From contig JAQUTK010000029.1 of the NCBI GenBank assembly GCA_028709785.1, forward strand, positions 1 through 48,382: a DNA stretch of 48,382 bases, written 5' to 3'. The position numbers and the translations under genes are program-made. This document shows positions 9,192-16,009 of this stretch, in pieces. Numbering within the stretch: the first letter of the stretch is position 1; every line of letters starts with the position of its first letter. Origin of the DNA: Bacteroidales bacterium. Its GTDB lineage: Bacteria; Bacteroidota; Bacteroidia; Bacteroidales; JAQUTK01. The notes beneath the pieces are model-generated. The model did not search any database and was not told the origin of the DNA. It was given only the letters and a program-made list of their open reading frames with translations.

Positions 9192-9734
9192 TTAAAACCG
9201 GAAGTAGATGGATAGAGCCAGACTCTCAGCAGACCAATCCAAACCTTTGACGTCAATCATATTGGCTAATCCATACGAATAGCTGAGTCCAAACAAGAGG
9301 TTGTCAGTCACCTCATAGCCTGCGCCAACAACTGCACCGTAATCGTAGCGCATGAGATAATTCCGTTGAAATACACCCACCCTATATTTATCCTTCCCAT
9401 ACAAACCGTAGGCCCAATAACCACCGGCACTCAAATACCATTTGCGTGACTGAAGTGGGAAAGTGAACTTCAGGTGAACGGGTATCTCGAGATAATACGG
9501 ATCACGATTGCTATCTCCTTTTAATGTAAACAACATTTCAGGTTGAATGGAGATCAGATCCGAAATAGAATACTCTGCTGTTGCACCTATATGAAATCCC
9601 GGCTTCGGAATGGTGTTGGCATCTGCCTTGTAATTGGAAGCATTAAAACCCGCGTTGATTCCAAAACGAAGAGGTTGAGCATGTATGCGAAATACACAGG
9701 ATACAATCAAAAAGATGAGAAGATAGTATCGCAC
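9192..9734 (-). CDS. PorT-like outer-membrane beta-barrel protein
   Basis: A 180-residue protein with a signal peptide cleaved near IHA-Q (residue 19). The body is that of a small barrel: RFGINAGFNASNY, FHIGATAEYSIS, the family-typical LISIQPEMLFTLKG, and a final strand SLALSIYFRF. It is shorter than the barrel at 8409-9137 and converges with it. Its 5-prime leader holds a 32-nt sequence shared with the leader of the TRL-like gene at 10412-10723, at nearly the same distance from the start codon. Function unknown. Confidence 0.75.
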   Translation of the reverse strand: MRYYLLIFLIVSCVFRIHAQPLRFGINAGFNASNYKADANTIPKPGFHIGATAEYSISDLISIQPEMLFTLKGDSNRDPYYLEIPVHLKFTFPLQSRKWYLSAGGYWAYGLYGKDKYRVGVFQRNYLMRYDYGAVVGAGYEVTDNLLFGLSYSYGLANMIDVKGLDWSAESLALSIYFRF

Positions 9735-9754
9735 TACAACTATATTTTTAGAGA

Positions 9755-9786
9755 GCCTACTCGTAAGCTTTTCGGCATTCGCTATT
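9755..9786 (-). repeat. 32-nt leader repeat, copy A
   Basis: On the minus strand it reads AATAGCGAATGCCG, then AAAAGCTTACGAGTAGGC. It differs from copy B (10745-10776) at one base. It ends 21 bp before the ATG at 9734. Confidence 0.8.
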
Positions 9787-9840
9787 ATTTGATTCTTTTA
9801 GTCTTTATAATTCAAAGAGACTACTAACACCAAAACCTTC

Positions 9841-10353
9841 TTAACGAGAGTTCAAATCTATTAGATGAAGAATTTGATTCATCCATTTTTTACTTTTCTC
9901 CCATTTAGAGTCACCAAACTGATAACAGAATTGATTTTGTTTTGAATAAATAGTCAGTTTGAAGGAGGATTCGTTTTCATAAGCTCTTTTAATATCTATA
10001 TATGGAAGCTTAAAGCCAAAACGATATATCCAATTGTTGGATTTTCTTTGAATAAATAGTAACTGTGGTTTATTTATTGTTTTGTGATCCGAATAAAGAA
10101 AACAAATTGAATCTAAAGTAATTTCGTCTTTTGAAATGAGAGTTGCATTAATAGTTATAGAATCACGACTTGATAAATAAGTAACGTCAACTTTCAGTTC
10201 TTTTTGCTTTGGTGCGCAACTTGGAATTTTATATGGAAGAATAAAGAATAGAGTCCCTTCATCAGTCTGCCTCATTTTATATTTATTGTTAATATTCTGA
10301 GCAAACAGGAAAGAAGGGAAAAGAAGAAAAATAAAAAGAATGATTTTATGCAT
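9841..10353 (-). CDS. Hypothetical secreted protein
   Basis: A 170-residue protein. I chose the ATG at 10353 because it gives a clean signal peptide (MHKIILFIFLLFPSFLFA-Q); a longer frame upstream would bury it. The mature part is rich in Lys, Ser and Ile, with beta-prone stretches (LKVDVTYLSSRDSITINATLIS) and aromatic residues near the end, suggesting a small periplasmic or outer-membrane-associated domain. I do not recognise the family. It lies 58 bp downstream of the TRL-like lipoprotein on the same strand, with a hairpin in the gap, so it may be read through from that gene. Its base composition is more AT-rich than the housekeeping genes nearby. Confidence 0.6.
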   Translation of the reverse strand: MHKIILFIFLLFPSFLFAQNINNKYKMRQTDEGTLFFILPYKIPSCAPKQKELKVDVTYLSSRDSITINATLISKDEITLDSICFLYSDHKTINKPQLLFIQRKSNNWIYRFGFKLPYIDIKRAYENESSFKLTIYSKQNQFCYQFGDSKWEKSKKWMNQILHLIDLNSR

Positions 10354-10366
10354 AACGTTGTTTATA

Positions 10367-10396
10367 ATTGAGGTGGATTTGAATACCCACCTCAAT
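10367..10396. terminator. Intergenic hairpin between the TRL-like gene and the secreted-protein gene
   Basis: A perfect 10-bp stem pairs ATTGAGGTGG (10367-10376) with CCACCTCAAT (10387-10396) around a 10-nt loop. No T-run follows on the minus strand, so it may be a weak terminator, an attenuator or an mRNA-end stabiliser rather than a full stop. Confidence 0.5.
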
Positions 10397-10411
10397 CTTT
10401 AATTTAAAAAA

Positions 10412-10723
10412 TTACTCTCCGTAAACAAACACCTTATAAGTAGAATATAATCCTAAAATATTCATTTTCTCAGAGTCAATGTGACTGATTTTTTTTATTC
10501 CAGCTAAATTAGCTGCAGTTTGAATGCTTGCATCTCCGGTAGCAACAAGCCCTAAAACATTGACAGCACTGGCTGTTCCAACTTTTGTTCCAACTTGATT
10601 ACTGGTAATACCTTCTCCTGATTTAACTTGAGTGTAAAGGCCTGCGGTTCCAACTTGAGTAGAAAGTGTTGCACAACTTGTCATAAACAAAGCCAATGCA
10701 CTGACAAAAAATAACTTTTTCAT
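10412..10723 (-). CDS. TRL-like lipoprotein
   Basis: A 103-residue lipoprotein. The ATG at 10723 is preferred because it gives MKKLFFVSALALFMTSC, with lipobox Cys17. The remainder matches the TRL-like family (tRNA-associated locus proteins): GLYTQVKSG, then VGTASAVNVLGLVATGDASI, then ISHIDSEKMNILGLYSTYKV, ending in VFVYGE. No acidic export signal follows the Cys, so it probably faces the periplasm. The molecular function of TRL proteins is not known to me. The leader has a full -7 promoter box and copy B of a 32-nt element also found before the barrel gene at 9734. Confidence 0.8.
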   Translation of the reverse strand: MKKLFFVSALALFMTSCATLSTQVGTAGLYTQVKSGEGITSNQVGTKVGTASAVNVLGLVATGDASIQTAANLAGIKKISHIDSEKMNILGLYSTYKVFVYGE

Positions 10724-10744
10724 AGCAAATAAATATTTACTTAT

Positions 10745-10776
10745 GCCTACTCGTAAGCTTTTCGGCATCCGCTATT
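10745..10776 (-). repeat. 32-nt leader repeat, copy B
   Basis: Identical to copy A (9755-9786) except for one base. It ends 22 bp before the TRL-like ATG and starts about 24 bp after the -7 box, so it should be transcribed. In this copy the outer ATGCC and GGCAT can pair around a 16-nt loop. Confidence 0.8.
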
Positions 10777-10799
10777 GGTTAATTTTTTCACCAACGCTG

Positions 10800-10807
10800 C
10801 AAATATA
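10800..10807 (-). promoter_or_regulatory. Promoter -7 box of the TRL-like gene
   Basis: The minus strand reads TATATTTG, matching TAnnTTTG. A TGTTG lies about 19 bp upstream as a possible -33 element. Confidence 0.5.
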
Positions 10808-11440
10808 GTGTGTTTTTGTAAATAACAACATATTCTCATCTTTTTTTTTAACATCAAGTCTTTTTACAAAATGAAATATAACTGCCGCAAGCTGACAGAG
10901 TTTATTGGTGGATTAGTTGTATGTATTATACCATGTTGGATTCTGTTTTCAAGCGAAACTGTATCAAAATGCTTGAATAGCAAGTTTTTTTGTAAGCAAA
11001 ATGTGAGCAAGCAGGTAAAATCAAAACAGGCCAAACTAGCCTACAGTATACTGAGAGGCATGGCTTGGTGGAGTTGGTGCATTGAAATGAAGGTATTCCA
11101 CCATTCTGAGAGTAAAAATAAAAAAAAATCTGCCCGAAAATCACAGTAAATAGACTGACCATTAACCATTTGTCTGTTTTAAAACCCCGTCTTTTACAGA
11201 AAGTCGCCCTATTTCTCACAAACGGCAAACCGTTTCGTCACAATCGGTAGCCTCGTTCGGCATTGCGGGCTTGACCCGCAATCTCCTCATTAAGCATCCA
11301 TAAGTAATAATCGCCCCTCAACTTATCGTTTGGAAGCCGTGAACCAACCAGAGAATAAAGTCCTTTTATCAGGGAATATAAATAGGCCAAACCGGATGGA
11401 AAATCCAGCATCCAAGGATGCATAAGTTGTATCAAACCGT
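10808..11440. other. Intergenic stretch without a credible gene
   Basis: About 630 bp. Short frames exist on both strands but overlap each other and resemble no family. The first half is AT-rich. The second half holds three hairpins: AAACGG/CCGTTT (11220-11235), ATTGCGGG/CCCGCAAT (11262-11282) and GCATCC-AA-GGATGC (11408-11421). These give it the look of degenerate intergenic repeat material leading into the dyad array at 11441. Confidence 0.55.
11262..11282. repeat. GC-rich intergenic hairpin
   Basis: A perfect 8-bp stem, ATTGCGGG with CCCGCAAT, closes a CTTGA loop in an otherwise AT-rich gap. Such GCGGG-loop-CCCGC units are common dispersed intergenic repeats in bacteria; whether this one is repeated elsewhere in the genome cannot be seen here. 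Confidence 0.45.
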
Positions 11441-11515
11441 GAAACGATTATTTCAGTGCACGAAACAATCGTCTCAAAGTACGAAACAATTATTTCATGC
11501 TTTGAAACGAGAAAT
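11441..11515. repeat. Array of 21-bp dyad repeats upstream of the HU/winged-helix gene
   Basis: GAAAC starts at 11441, 11462, 11483 and 11504, exactly 21 bp apart. The first three units share the form GAAACrATyrTyTCA, a near-dyad with GAAA and TTTC arms (14 bp). The fourth is partial, and a weak half unit (TTGTATCA) is in register before the first. Two-helical-turn phasing suggests sites on one DNA face for a multimeric protein. Confidence 0.8.
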
Positions 11516-11530
11516 ATGTCAGGAATTGAG

Positions 11531-11538
11531 TATCTTTA
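11531..11538 (+). promoter_or_regulatory. Candidate -7 box of the HU/winged-helix gene
   Basis: TATCTTTA differs from TAnnTTTG at the last base and lies 33 bp before the ATG, just downstream of the dyad array. The TTTG at 11501-11504 is 26 bp upstream, longer than the usual spacing. Confidence 0.35.
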
Positions 11539-11571
11539 CATCCTGACAACGAAAATATTTATTCCTACAAG

Positions 11572-12213
11572 ATGGCAAAATATATCAAGCAAGAAATGCC
11601 CGACATGCAAGGCACAGGTGAAAACAAGTGCTTTTATCGGCTTCAGACAAGTGGTACTCTTAGTTCCAAAGAGTTAATAACCCGTATTGCTCAACCCGGT
11701 TCGGGATTGAGTGAGGGTACAGTGGCGCATGTGCTTCAATCATTGAAAGATGAAATGGCAAAAGCAATGGCTGATGGCTACAGTGTTTCAGTCGATGGCC
11801 TTGGTGTATTCAAGGCGTCCATTGGTGTTCGTGAAGACAAGGAGATGGACACCATCGACGGGGACGAACCAAAGCATAATGCCACCAGTCTGCAAGTGAC
11901 CGGTATCAATTATAGAGCAAACAAAGAATTGATATGTGACACTGATTTACATTGCCATCTGGTACGCGGCGGAGTGCGCGAACTTTGCCGTTCGCCTTAT
12001 ACCAAAGAGGAGCGGTTGCAGTTGGCAGTCGATTATCTGAATGATCCTACTCATCCGTTCATGCGATTAGATGATTATGTTTCACTGACCGGATTGTCTA
12101 AACCGATGGCTTCCAGAGAACTTGTTGAGTTTAGAGGGAATTCAGAGACAGGTATTACTACTACAGGACGAGGCAATAGTAAGGTATATCTAAAAACACT
12201 AGTGTCCCGTTAA
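11572..12213 (+). CDS. HU-like DNA-binding protein with a C-terminal winged-helix domain
   Basis: A 213-residue protein. Residues 1 to about 130 are an HU-type domain of the gut-Bacteroidetes HU-HIG kind: GTLSSKELITRIAQPGSGLSEG, VAHVLQSLKDEMAKAMADG, YSVSVDGLGVFKASIG. Residues about 140-213 read as a helix-turn-helix or winged-helix unit, with the recognition pattern LDDYVSLTGLSKPMASREL and a basic wing GRGNSKVYLK. It should bind and bend DNA in the cytoplasm, possibly with sequence specificity from the second domain. The 21-bp dyad array 57-131 bp upstream is a natural candidate for its own operator (inference). A 29-bp quasi-palindrome tied to an IS4 remnant begins 16 bp before its stop codon, so its C-terminal residues are encoded by that sequence. 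Confidence 0.8.
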   Translation: MAKYIKQEMPDMQGTGENKCFYRLQTSGTLSSKELITRIAQPGSGLSEGTVAHVLQSLKDEMAKAMADGYSVSVDGLGVFKASIGVREDKEMDTIDGDEPKHNATSLQVTGINYRANKELICDTDLHCHLVRGGVRELCRSPYTKEERLQLAVDYLNDPTHPFMRLDDYVSLTGLSKPMASRELVEFRGNSETGITTTGRGNSKVYLKTLVSR

Positions 12214-12226
12214 AATCGAGACAAGT
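12198..12226. repeat. 29-bp quasi-palindromic repeat, copy A (IS4 end)
   Basis: Begins ACTAGTGTCCCGTTAAAATC and ends GAGACAAGT. The core GTCCCG...CGAGAC is an imperfect hairpin. It lies at the 3-prime side of the IS4 transposase remnant, as a terminal repeat of the element would, and overlaps the end of the HU/winged-helix gene. Copy B at 13280-13308 differs at two bases. Confidence 0.75.
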
Positions 12227-12516
12227 TAATAATTAATCAAAAACAACCTCAGAATAAGTGGGGTAAATTGTTCTTTGAAATCATTGAAATTAGTCTTGTC
12301 GAATAAGTCTCGCAAGAGAGACTTGTCTGTCAATGAGATGCTGAGAATCTGCAAAACCTCGTAGGTTGAGCGGTTCAACTGCATATCATATTGGACAATT
12401 GCTATAAGGCAATAAGTTATTATTGCTACACTAATCTGTATCCGAACGACATTCTCTGTGGTACTCCAAAACCTCATTATCTTGAGGTGCTGTTTTTGCA
12501 ATCGGTTCACGACCAA
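12226..12516 (-). pseudogene. IS4-family transposase remnant (C-terminal fragment)
   Basis: About 96 residues remain, similar to the last part of Bacteroides IS4-family transposases: KQHLKIMRFWSTTENVVRIQ, then AIITYCLIAIVQYDMQLNRS, then EVLQILSISLTDKSLLRDLF. The N-terminal DDE catalytic region is missing; upstream of about 12500 the similarity stops and no in-frame start of the family type is present. It is a decayed insertion sequence, with the outer end at about 12198. Confidence 0.8.
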
Positions 12517-12685
12517 ATCCCAAATGGCAGCACTTACTTTGGTGAGCTTCTAAAGCTACAATCAAGTCATATAGACTCATAAAAATATTCGTATAAGACT
12601 GTATTTCGATTATTTAAAAGAATTATTTATTCACTTTAATAGGATAATAATGATATGATGTTACAATATTAATAATTGCAATGCA
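12517..12685. other. Gap between the IS4 remnant and the next gene
   Basis: AT-rich, with no gene. It must hold the promoter for the outer-membrane protein gene at 12686, but I found no full TAnnTTTG match; CACTTTAAT at about 12636 is the nearest. Confidence 0.4.
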
Positions 12686-13264
12686 ATGAAGAAACTATTT
12701 TTATTTGCTATGCTGATTTGCTCAGCTTGTGTGTTATCCAATGCCCAAAACACGTCGGGCAATTGCTATCGCGGTTTCGTAGATGCCGGATATGACGTGG
12801 GTATCGGAGATTTTGAATTTGGTCGTTTTGTGATAAACACCACTCACGGTTATCAGTTTAACCCTTACATCTTCTTTGGTGCAGGAACTGGATTCCACTT
12901 CATGTCGAAGTACGAGACCAAGGGTATGGGGATCCCTTTGGATATAAGAGAGAGCAAAGTGGATATTCCTATCTATGCGAATGCTCATGTAAATTATACC
13001 AAAAGAAAGATCGCACCATTCATCGATGGCAAGGCAGGAACTTTCGTTAACAACAATGGTGGTATGTTTTGGAATCTTTCAGCTGGTTGTCGCATTTCAA
13101 CCAACGAACATCAGGCTGTCAATATTTCTATTGGTTATGCAACTGAAAAGTTGGAGTTCGAAACCTTTGGGCATTTCATCAACTACACAAGCTTGAAATA
13201 CACTCGCGAACCGAGGGTTCAAAATGCTGAATGCGTAACCCTGAGAATTGGGTATGAATTTTAA
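12686..13264 (+). CDS. Outer-membrane beta-barrel protein, unknown function
   Basis: A 192-residue protein with a signal peptide (MKKLFLFAMLICSACVLSNA-Q). The mature part has alternating hydrophobic strands and glycine turns (GYQFNPYIFFGAGTGFHFMS, PIYANAHVNYTKRKIAPFID, NISIGYATEKLEF) and a final strand CVTLRIGYEF ending in Phe, as for small outer-membrane barrels. I do not assign a function. It lies between an IS4 remnant and a second copy of the 29-bp quasi-palindrome, which suggests it came in, or was moved, with mobile DNA (inference). Confidence 0.7.
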   Translation: MKKLFLFAMLICSACVLSNAQNTSGNCYRGFVDAGYDVGIGDFEFGRFVINTTHGYQFNPYIFFGAGTGFHFMSKYETKGMGIPLDIRESKVDIPIYANAHVNYTKRKIAPFIDGKAGTFVNNNGGMFWNLSAGCRISTNEHQAVNISIGYATEKLEFETFGHFINYTSLKYTREPRVQNAECVTLRIGYEF

Positions 13265-13279
13265 TCTTATAAGCCTTTA

Positions 13280-13308
13280 ACTAGTGTCCCGTTATAATCG
13301 GGACAAGT
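13280..13308. repeat. 29-bp quasi-palindromic repeat, copy B
   Basis: Same orientation as copy A (12198-12226), with two differences. Here the hairpin core is perfect, GTCCCG-TTATAAT-CGGGAC. It lies 15 bp after the stop of the outer-membrane protein gene, so it may also end that transcript. No transposase sequence adjoins it. Confidence 0.75.
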
Positions 13309-13353
13309 ATTTTGAACTGATTTCTTGCATGAATAACCTTTTTCACCATTCTA

Positions 13354-13385
13354 TTTGTGCAGCTTTCTTAGAATATGTACATTTG
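13354..13385 (+). promoter_or_regulatory. glyA promoter
   Basis: A -33 TTTG at 13354-13357 and a -7 TACATTTG at 13378-13385, separated by 20 bp. This is the best full match to the Bacteroides promoter consensus in the window, 34 bp before the glyA ATG. Confidence 0.75.
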
Positions 13386-13419
13386 CACCTTCAAACTTCT
13401 GATCATAAAACATAGAATC

Positions 13420-14697
13420 ATGAAAAGAGACAATCTAATTTTCGATATTATCGAGAGAGAAAAGCAACGGCAGATGAAAGGTATTGAGCTGATTGCTTCC
13501 GAAAACTTTGTAAGTGACCAGGTAATGCAGGCTATGGGTTCTTGCCTCACCAATAAATATGCGGAAGGATATCCCGGCAAAAGATATTATGGTGGTTGCG
13601 AAGTAGTGGACGAAAGCGAACAAATCGCCATCGACAGACTAAAAGAACTTTTTGGAGCGGAATGGGCAAATGTACAACCCCACTCCGGTGCTCAGGCAAA
13701 TAGTGCTGTGTTGCTGGCCTGTCTGAACCCTGGTGATAAATTTATGGGACTCAATCTGGCTCATGGCGGACACTTATCTCATGGTTCTGCAGTAAATAGT
13801 TCGGGACTTCTCTACACCCCTTGCGCTTACAACTTAAACGAGAATGGATATGTGGATTATGACCAGATGGAAGAAATTGCATTGAGAGAACAGCCTAAGC
13901 TGATCATTGGTGGAGGTTCTGCTTATTCTCGCGAATGGGACTACAAACGTATGCGCGAAATCGCGGATAAAATAGGTGCTTTGCTGATGATTGACATGGC
14001 TCATCCTGCCGGACTTATTGCTGCGGGTTTATTGGAGAATCCATTAAAATGGGCTCATATCGTCACCTCAACAACGCATAAAACATTGCGCGGACCACGT
14101 GGAGGTATTATTTTGATGGGAAAAGATTTTCCAAATCCATGGGGAAAAACAACTCCAAAAGGGGAAATCAAAATGATGTCACAGTTACTAGACTCTGCGG
14201 TATTCCCGGGAACTCAGGGTGGACCTCTCGAACATGTGATTGCTGCTAAAGCAGTAGCTTTTGGCGAGGCACTCGAACCGGAATATAAAGAATATCAGAC
14301 TCAGGTAAAGAAAAATGCTGCCAAACTTGCAGAGGAACTTATCAAACGTGGTTTTACAATCGTATCCGGAGGTACTGATAATCACTCCATGTTAGTGGAT
14401 CTTCGTTCAAAGTTCCCGGAACTGACAGGAAAAGTTGCTGAAAAAGCTTTGGTTGCAGCCGACATTACAGTTAATAAGAATATGGTTCCTTTTGACAGCC
14501 GTTCTGCTTTCCAAACCTCAGGCATCCGTCTGGGAACACCGGCTATCACAACACGTGGAGCAAAAGAAGATCTGATGGTCGAGATCGCCGAGATGATTGA
14601 GATCGTTTTAGGCAATGTGGAAAATGAAGAAGTAATTACTTCCATCCGCAAACGTGTGAATGAAACGATGAAGAAATATCCGTTGTTCGCTTATTAA
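13420..14697 (+). CDS. glyA: Serine hydroxymethyltransferase
   Basis: A 425-residue PLP enzyme that converts serine and tetrahydrofolate to glycine and methylene-tetrahydrofolate, the main source of one-carbon units for purine, thymidylate and methionine synthesis. The PLP lysine is K221 in [13 protein letters not shown]. The N-terminal [10 protein letters not shown] and [10 protein letters not shown] motifs are complete. The ATG at 13420 is used because it begins the conserved protein ([11 protein letters not shown]) and lies just downstream of the promoter; an in-frame ATG 45 bp upstream overlaps the promoter. A strong shared terminator separates it from the converging fba gene. Confidence 0.97.
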   Translation: MKRDNLIFDIIEREKQRQMKGIELIASENFVSDQVMQAMGSCLTNKYAEGYPGKRYYGGCEVVDESEQIAIDRLKELFGAEWANVQPHSGAQANSAVLLACLNPGDKFMGLNLAHGGHLSHGSAVNSSGLLYTPCAYNLNENGYVDYDQMEEIALREQPKLIIGGGSAYSREWDYKRMREIADKIGALLMIDMAHPAGLIAAGLLENPLKWAHIVTSTTHKTLRGPRGGIILMGKDFPNPWGKTTPKGEIKMMSQLLDSAVFPGTQGGPLEHVIAAKAVAFGEALEPEYKEYQTQVKKNAAKLAEELIKRGFTIVSGGTDNHSMLVDLRSKFPELTGKVAEKALVAADITVNKNMVPFDSRSAFQTSGIRLGTPAITTRGAKEDLMVEIAEMIEIVLGNVENEEVITSIRKRVNETMKKYPLFAY

Positions 14698-14717
14698 AGA
14701 ATATTTCTCTATATAAT

Positions 14718-14751
14718 AAAGAAGGCTGCTTCAATTGAAGCAGCCTTCTTT
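14718..14751. terminator. Bidirectional terminator between glyA and fba
   Basis: A perfect palindrome: GAAGGCTGCTTCAA with TTGAAGCAGCCTTC, flanked by AAA and TTT. It lies between two converging genes. Confidence 0.9.
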
Positions 14752-14772
14752 ATTATTGTAAGACGAATTTAA

Positions 14773-15771
14773 TTAGTCCAGTTTGTTTGCTGAACCAAGT
14801 ACGTTCTCGATCTTGTGTTTGTATAACTTTTTCATGTTATCACGAGCTGGTCCAAGATATTTACGCGGGTCAAACTCAGATGGTTTCTCAGCAAATACCT
14901 GACGGATAGCAGCTGTCATCGCCAAACGGCTGTCTGAATCAATGTTGATCTTGCAAACTGCAGATGCAGCTGCTTTACGCAGTTGCTCTTCAGGAATACC
15001 GATAGCATCTTTCATTGCTCCACCGTATTTATTGATAGTTGCAATCTCTTCCTGTGGAACTGAAGAAGATCCGTGAAGAACGATTGGGAAACCAGGCAAC
15101 TCTTTTTCAACACCTTCCAATACATCAAAACGCAATGGAGGAGGAACGAGCAAACCGTTTGCATCACGAGTACATTGTGCCGGAGTGAATTTATTTGCTC
15201 CATGTGATGTACCAATAGAAATAGCTAAACTATCGCAACCAGTCTTGGTAACAAAGTCAACAACTTCTTCCGGTTTTGTGTAGGTGTGGTGGTCTGCACT
15301 CACTTCATCCTCAACACCAGCCAAAACTCCAAGTTCTCCTTCTACAGTTACACCGTGAGCATGAGCATATTCTACAACTTTCTTTGTAAGAGCAACATTT
15401 TCATCGTATGGAAGATGTGAACCATCAATCATAACAGAAGAAAAGCCCATATCAACACATGATTTACATGTTTCAAAAGAATCGCCGTGATCCAAATGCA
15501 ATACAATTTGCGGTTTCTCACATCCCAGTTCTTTTGCATACGCAACAGCTCCTTCAGCCATGTAACGAAGCAAAGTCTGATTTGCATAGCTACGAGCTCC
15601 TTTGGAAACCTGAAGAATAACCGGTGATTTTGTTTCTACTGCAGCCATAATAATAGCCTGCAACTGCTCCATGTTATTGAAATTGAAAGCCGGAATTGCA
15701 TATCCACCTTTGATTGCCTTAGCAAACATTTCTTTGGTGTTTACGAGACCAAGATCTTTGTAATTAATCAT
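14773..15771 (-). CDS. fba: Class II fructose-bisphosphate aldolase
   Basis: A 332-residue zinc-dependent aldolase that splits fructose 1,6-bisphosphate into glyceraldehyde 3-phosphate and dihydroxyacetone phosphate in glycolysis and works in reverse in gluconeogenesis. Class II motifs are clear: the metal-binding LHLDHGDSFETC, FSSVMIDGSHLPYDEN, the EGELGVLAGVEDEV segment, and the phosphate-binding VLHGSSSVPQE. The length suits the Bacteroides type. It is a single-gene unit, converging with glyA, and has a -7 box upstream. Confidence 0.96.
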   Translation of the reverse strand: MINYKDLGLVNTKEMFAKAIKGGYAIPAFNFNNMEQLQAIIMAAVETKSPVILQVSKGARSYANQTLLRYMAEGAVAYAKELGCEKPQIVLHLDHGDSFETCKSCVDMGFSSVMIDGSHLPYDENVALTKKVVEYAHAHGVTVEGELGVLAGVEDEVSADHHTYTKPEEVVDFVTKTGCDSLAISIGTSHGANKFTPAQCTRDANGLLVPPPLRFDVLEGVEKELPGFPIVLHGSSSVPQEEIATINKYGGAMKDAIGIPEEQLRKAAASAVCKINIDSDSRLAMTAAIRQVFAEKPSEFDPRKYLGPARDNMKKLYKHKIENVLGSANKLD

Positions 15772-15808
15772 GATTACTATTTTTGATGTTAGTACTAAAA
15801 AACTGGGA

Positions 15809-15816
15809 CAAAGATA
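15809..15816 (-). promoter_or_regulatory. Promoter -7 box of fba
   Basis: The minus strand reads TATCTTTG, matching TAnnTTTG, 38 bp before the ATG. A TTTTCG about 22 bp upstream is a weak -33 candidate. Confidence 0.55.
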
Positions 15817-15954
15817 GTAATAATCATCGGACTAACACGAAAACATCTTCTAAAAAGCTATAATTAGAGACGTTTTATTAACCTATTGTTCAAAGAAAAC
15901 CAGGCTATATTCGAAATAATACCCGAAATGCTTTTTTTTATCAGAGTAAAGCCT

Positions 15955-15962
15955 TAACTTTG
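15955..15962 (+). promoter_or_regulatory. Promoter -7 box of rpmE2
   Basis: TAACTTTG matches TAnnTTTG, 48 bp before the ATG. A T-run about 20 bp upstream replaces a clear -33 TTTG. Confidence 0.5.
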
Positions 15963-16009
15963 CAGTCCGAAAAATAGGCACGCATATAAATATATAAAAA
16001 CATATCATA

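Noticed and set aside
8409..9734. Two adjacent PorT-like genes as evidence of a type IX secretion locus
   Set aside because: No other type IX genes are present, and most PorT-like small barrels are unrelated to secretion.
10871..11149. A plus-strand frame of 92 residues with one hydrophobic segment
   Set aside because: It overlaps an equally long minus-strand frame, resembles no family, is rich in Cys and Lys without pattern, and has no convincing promoter. More likely non-coding.
10926..11228. A minus-strand frame of 100 residues opposite the above
   Set aside because: Same region, no family resemblance, no signal for a start; probably chance.
11238..11435. A minus-strand frame of 65 residues containing EIAGQARNAERG
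   Set aside because: This is the translation of the GC-rich hairpin repeat; such peptides appear wherever that kind of repeat occurs and do not indicate a gene.
11441..11515. Possible CRISPR array, because of regular short repeats
   Set aside because: The whole 21-bp period is repeat-like with no unique spacers, only three to four units exist, and no cas genes are nearby; operator sites fit better.
12226..12516. An active insertion sequence
   Set aside because: Only the last third of the transposase is left and the catalytic region is missing, so it cannot move by itself.
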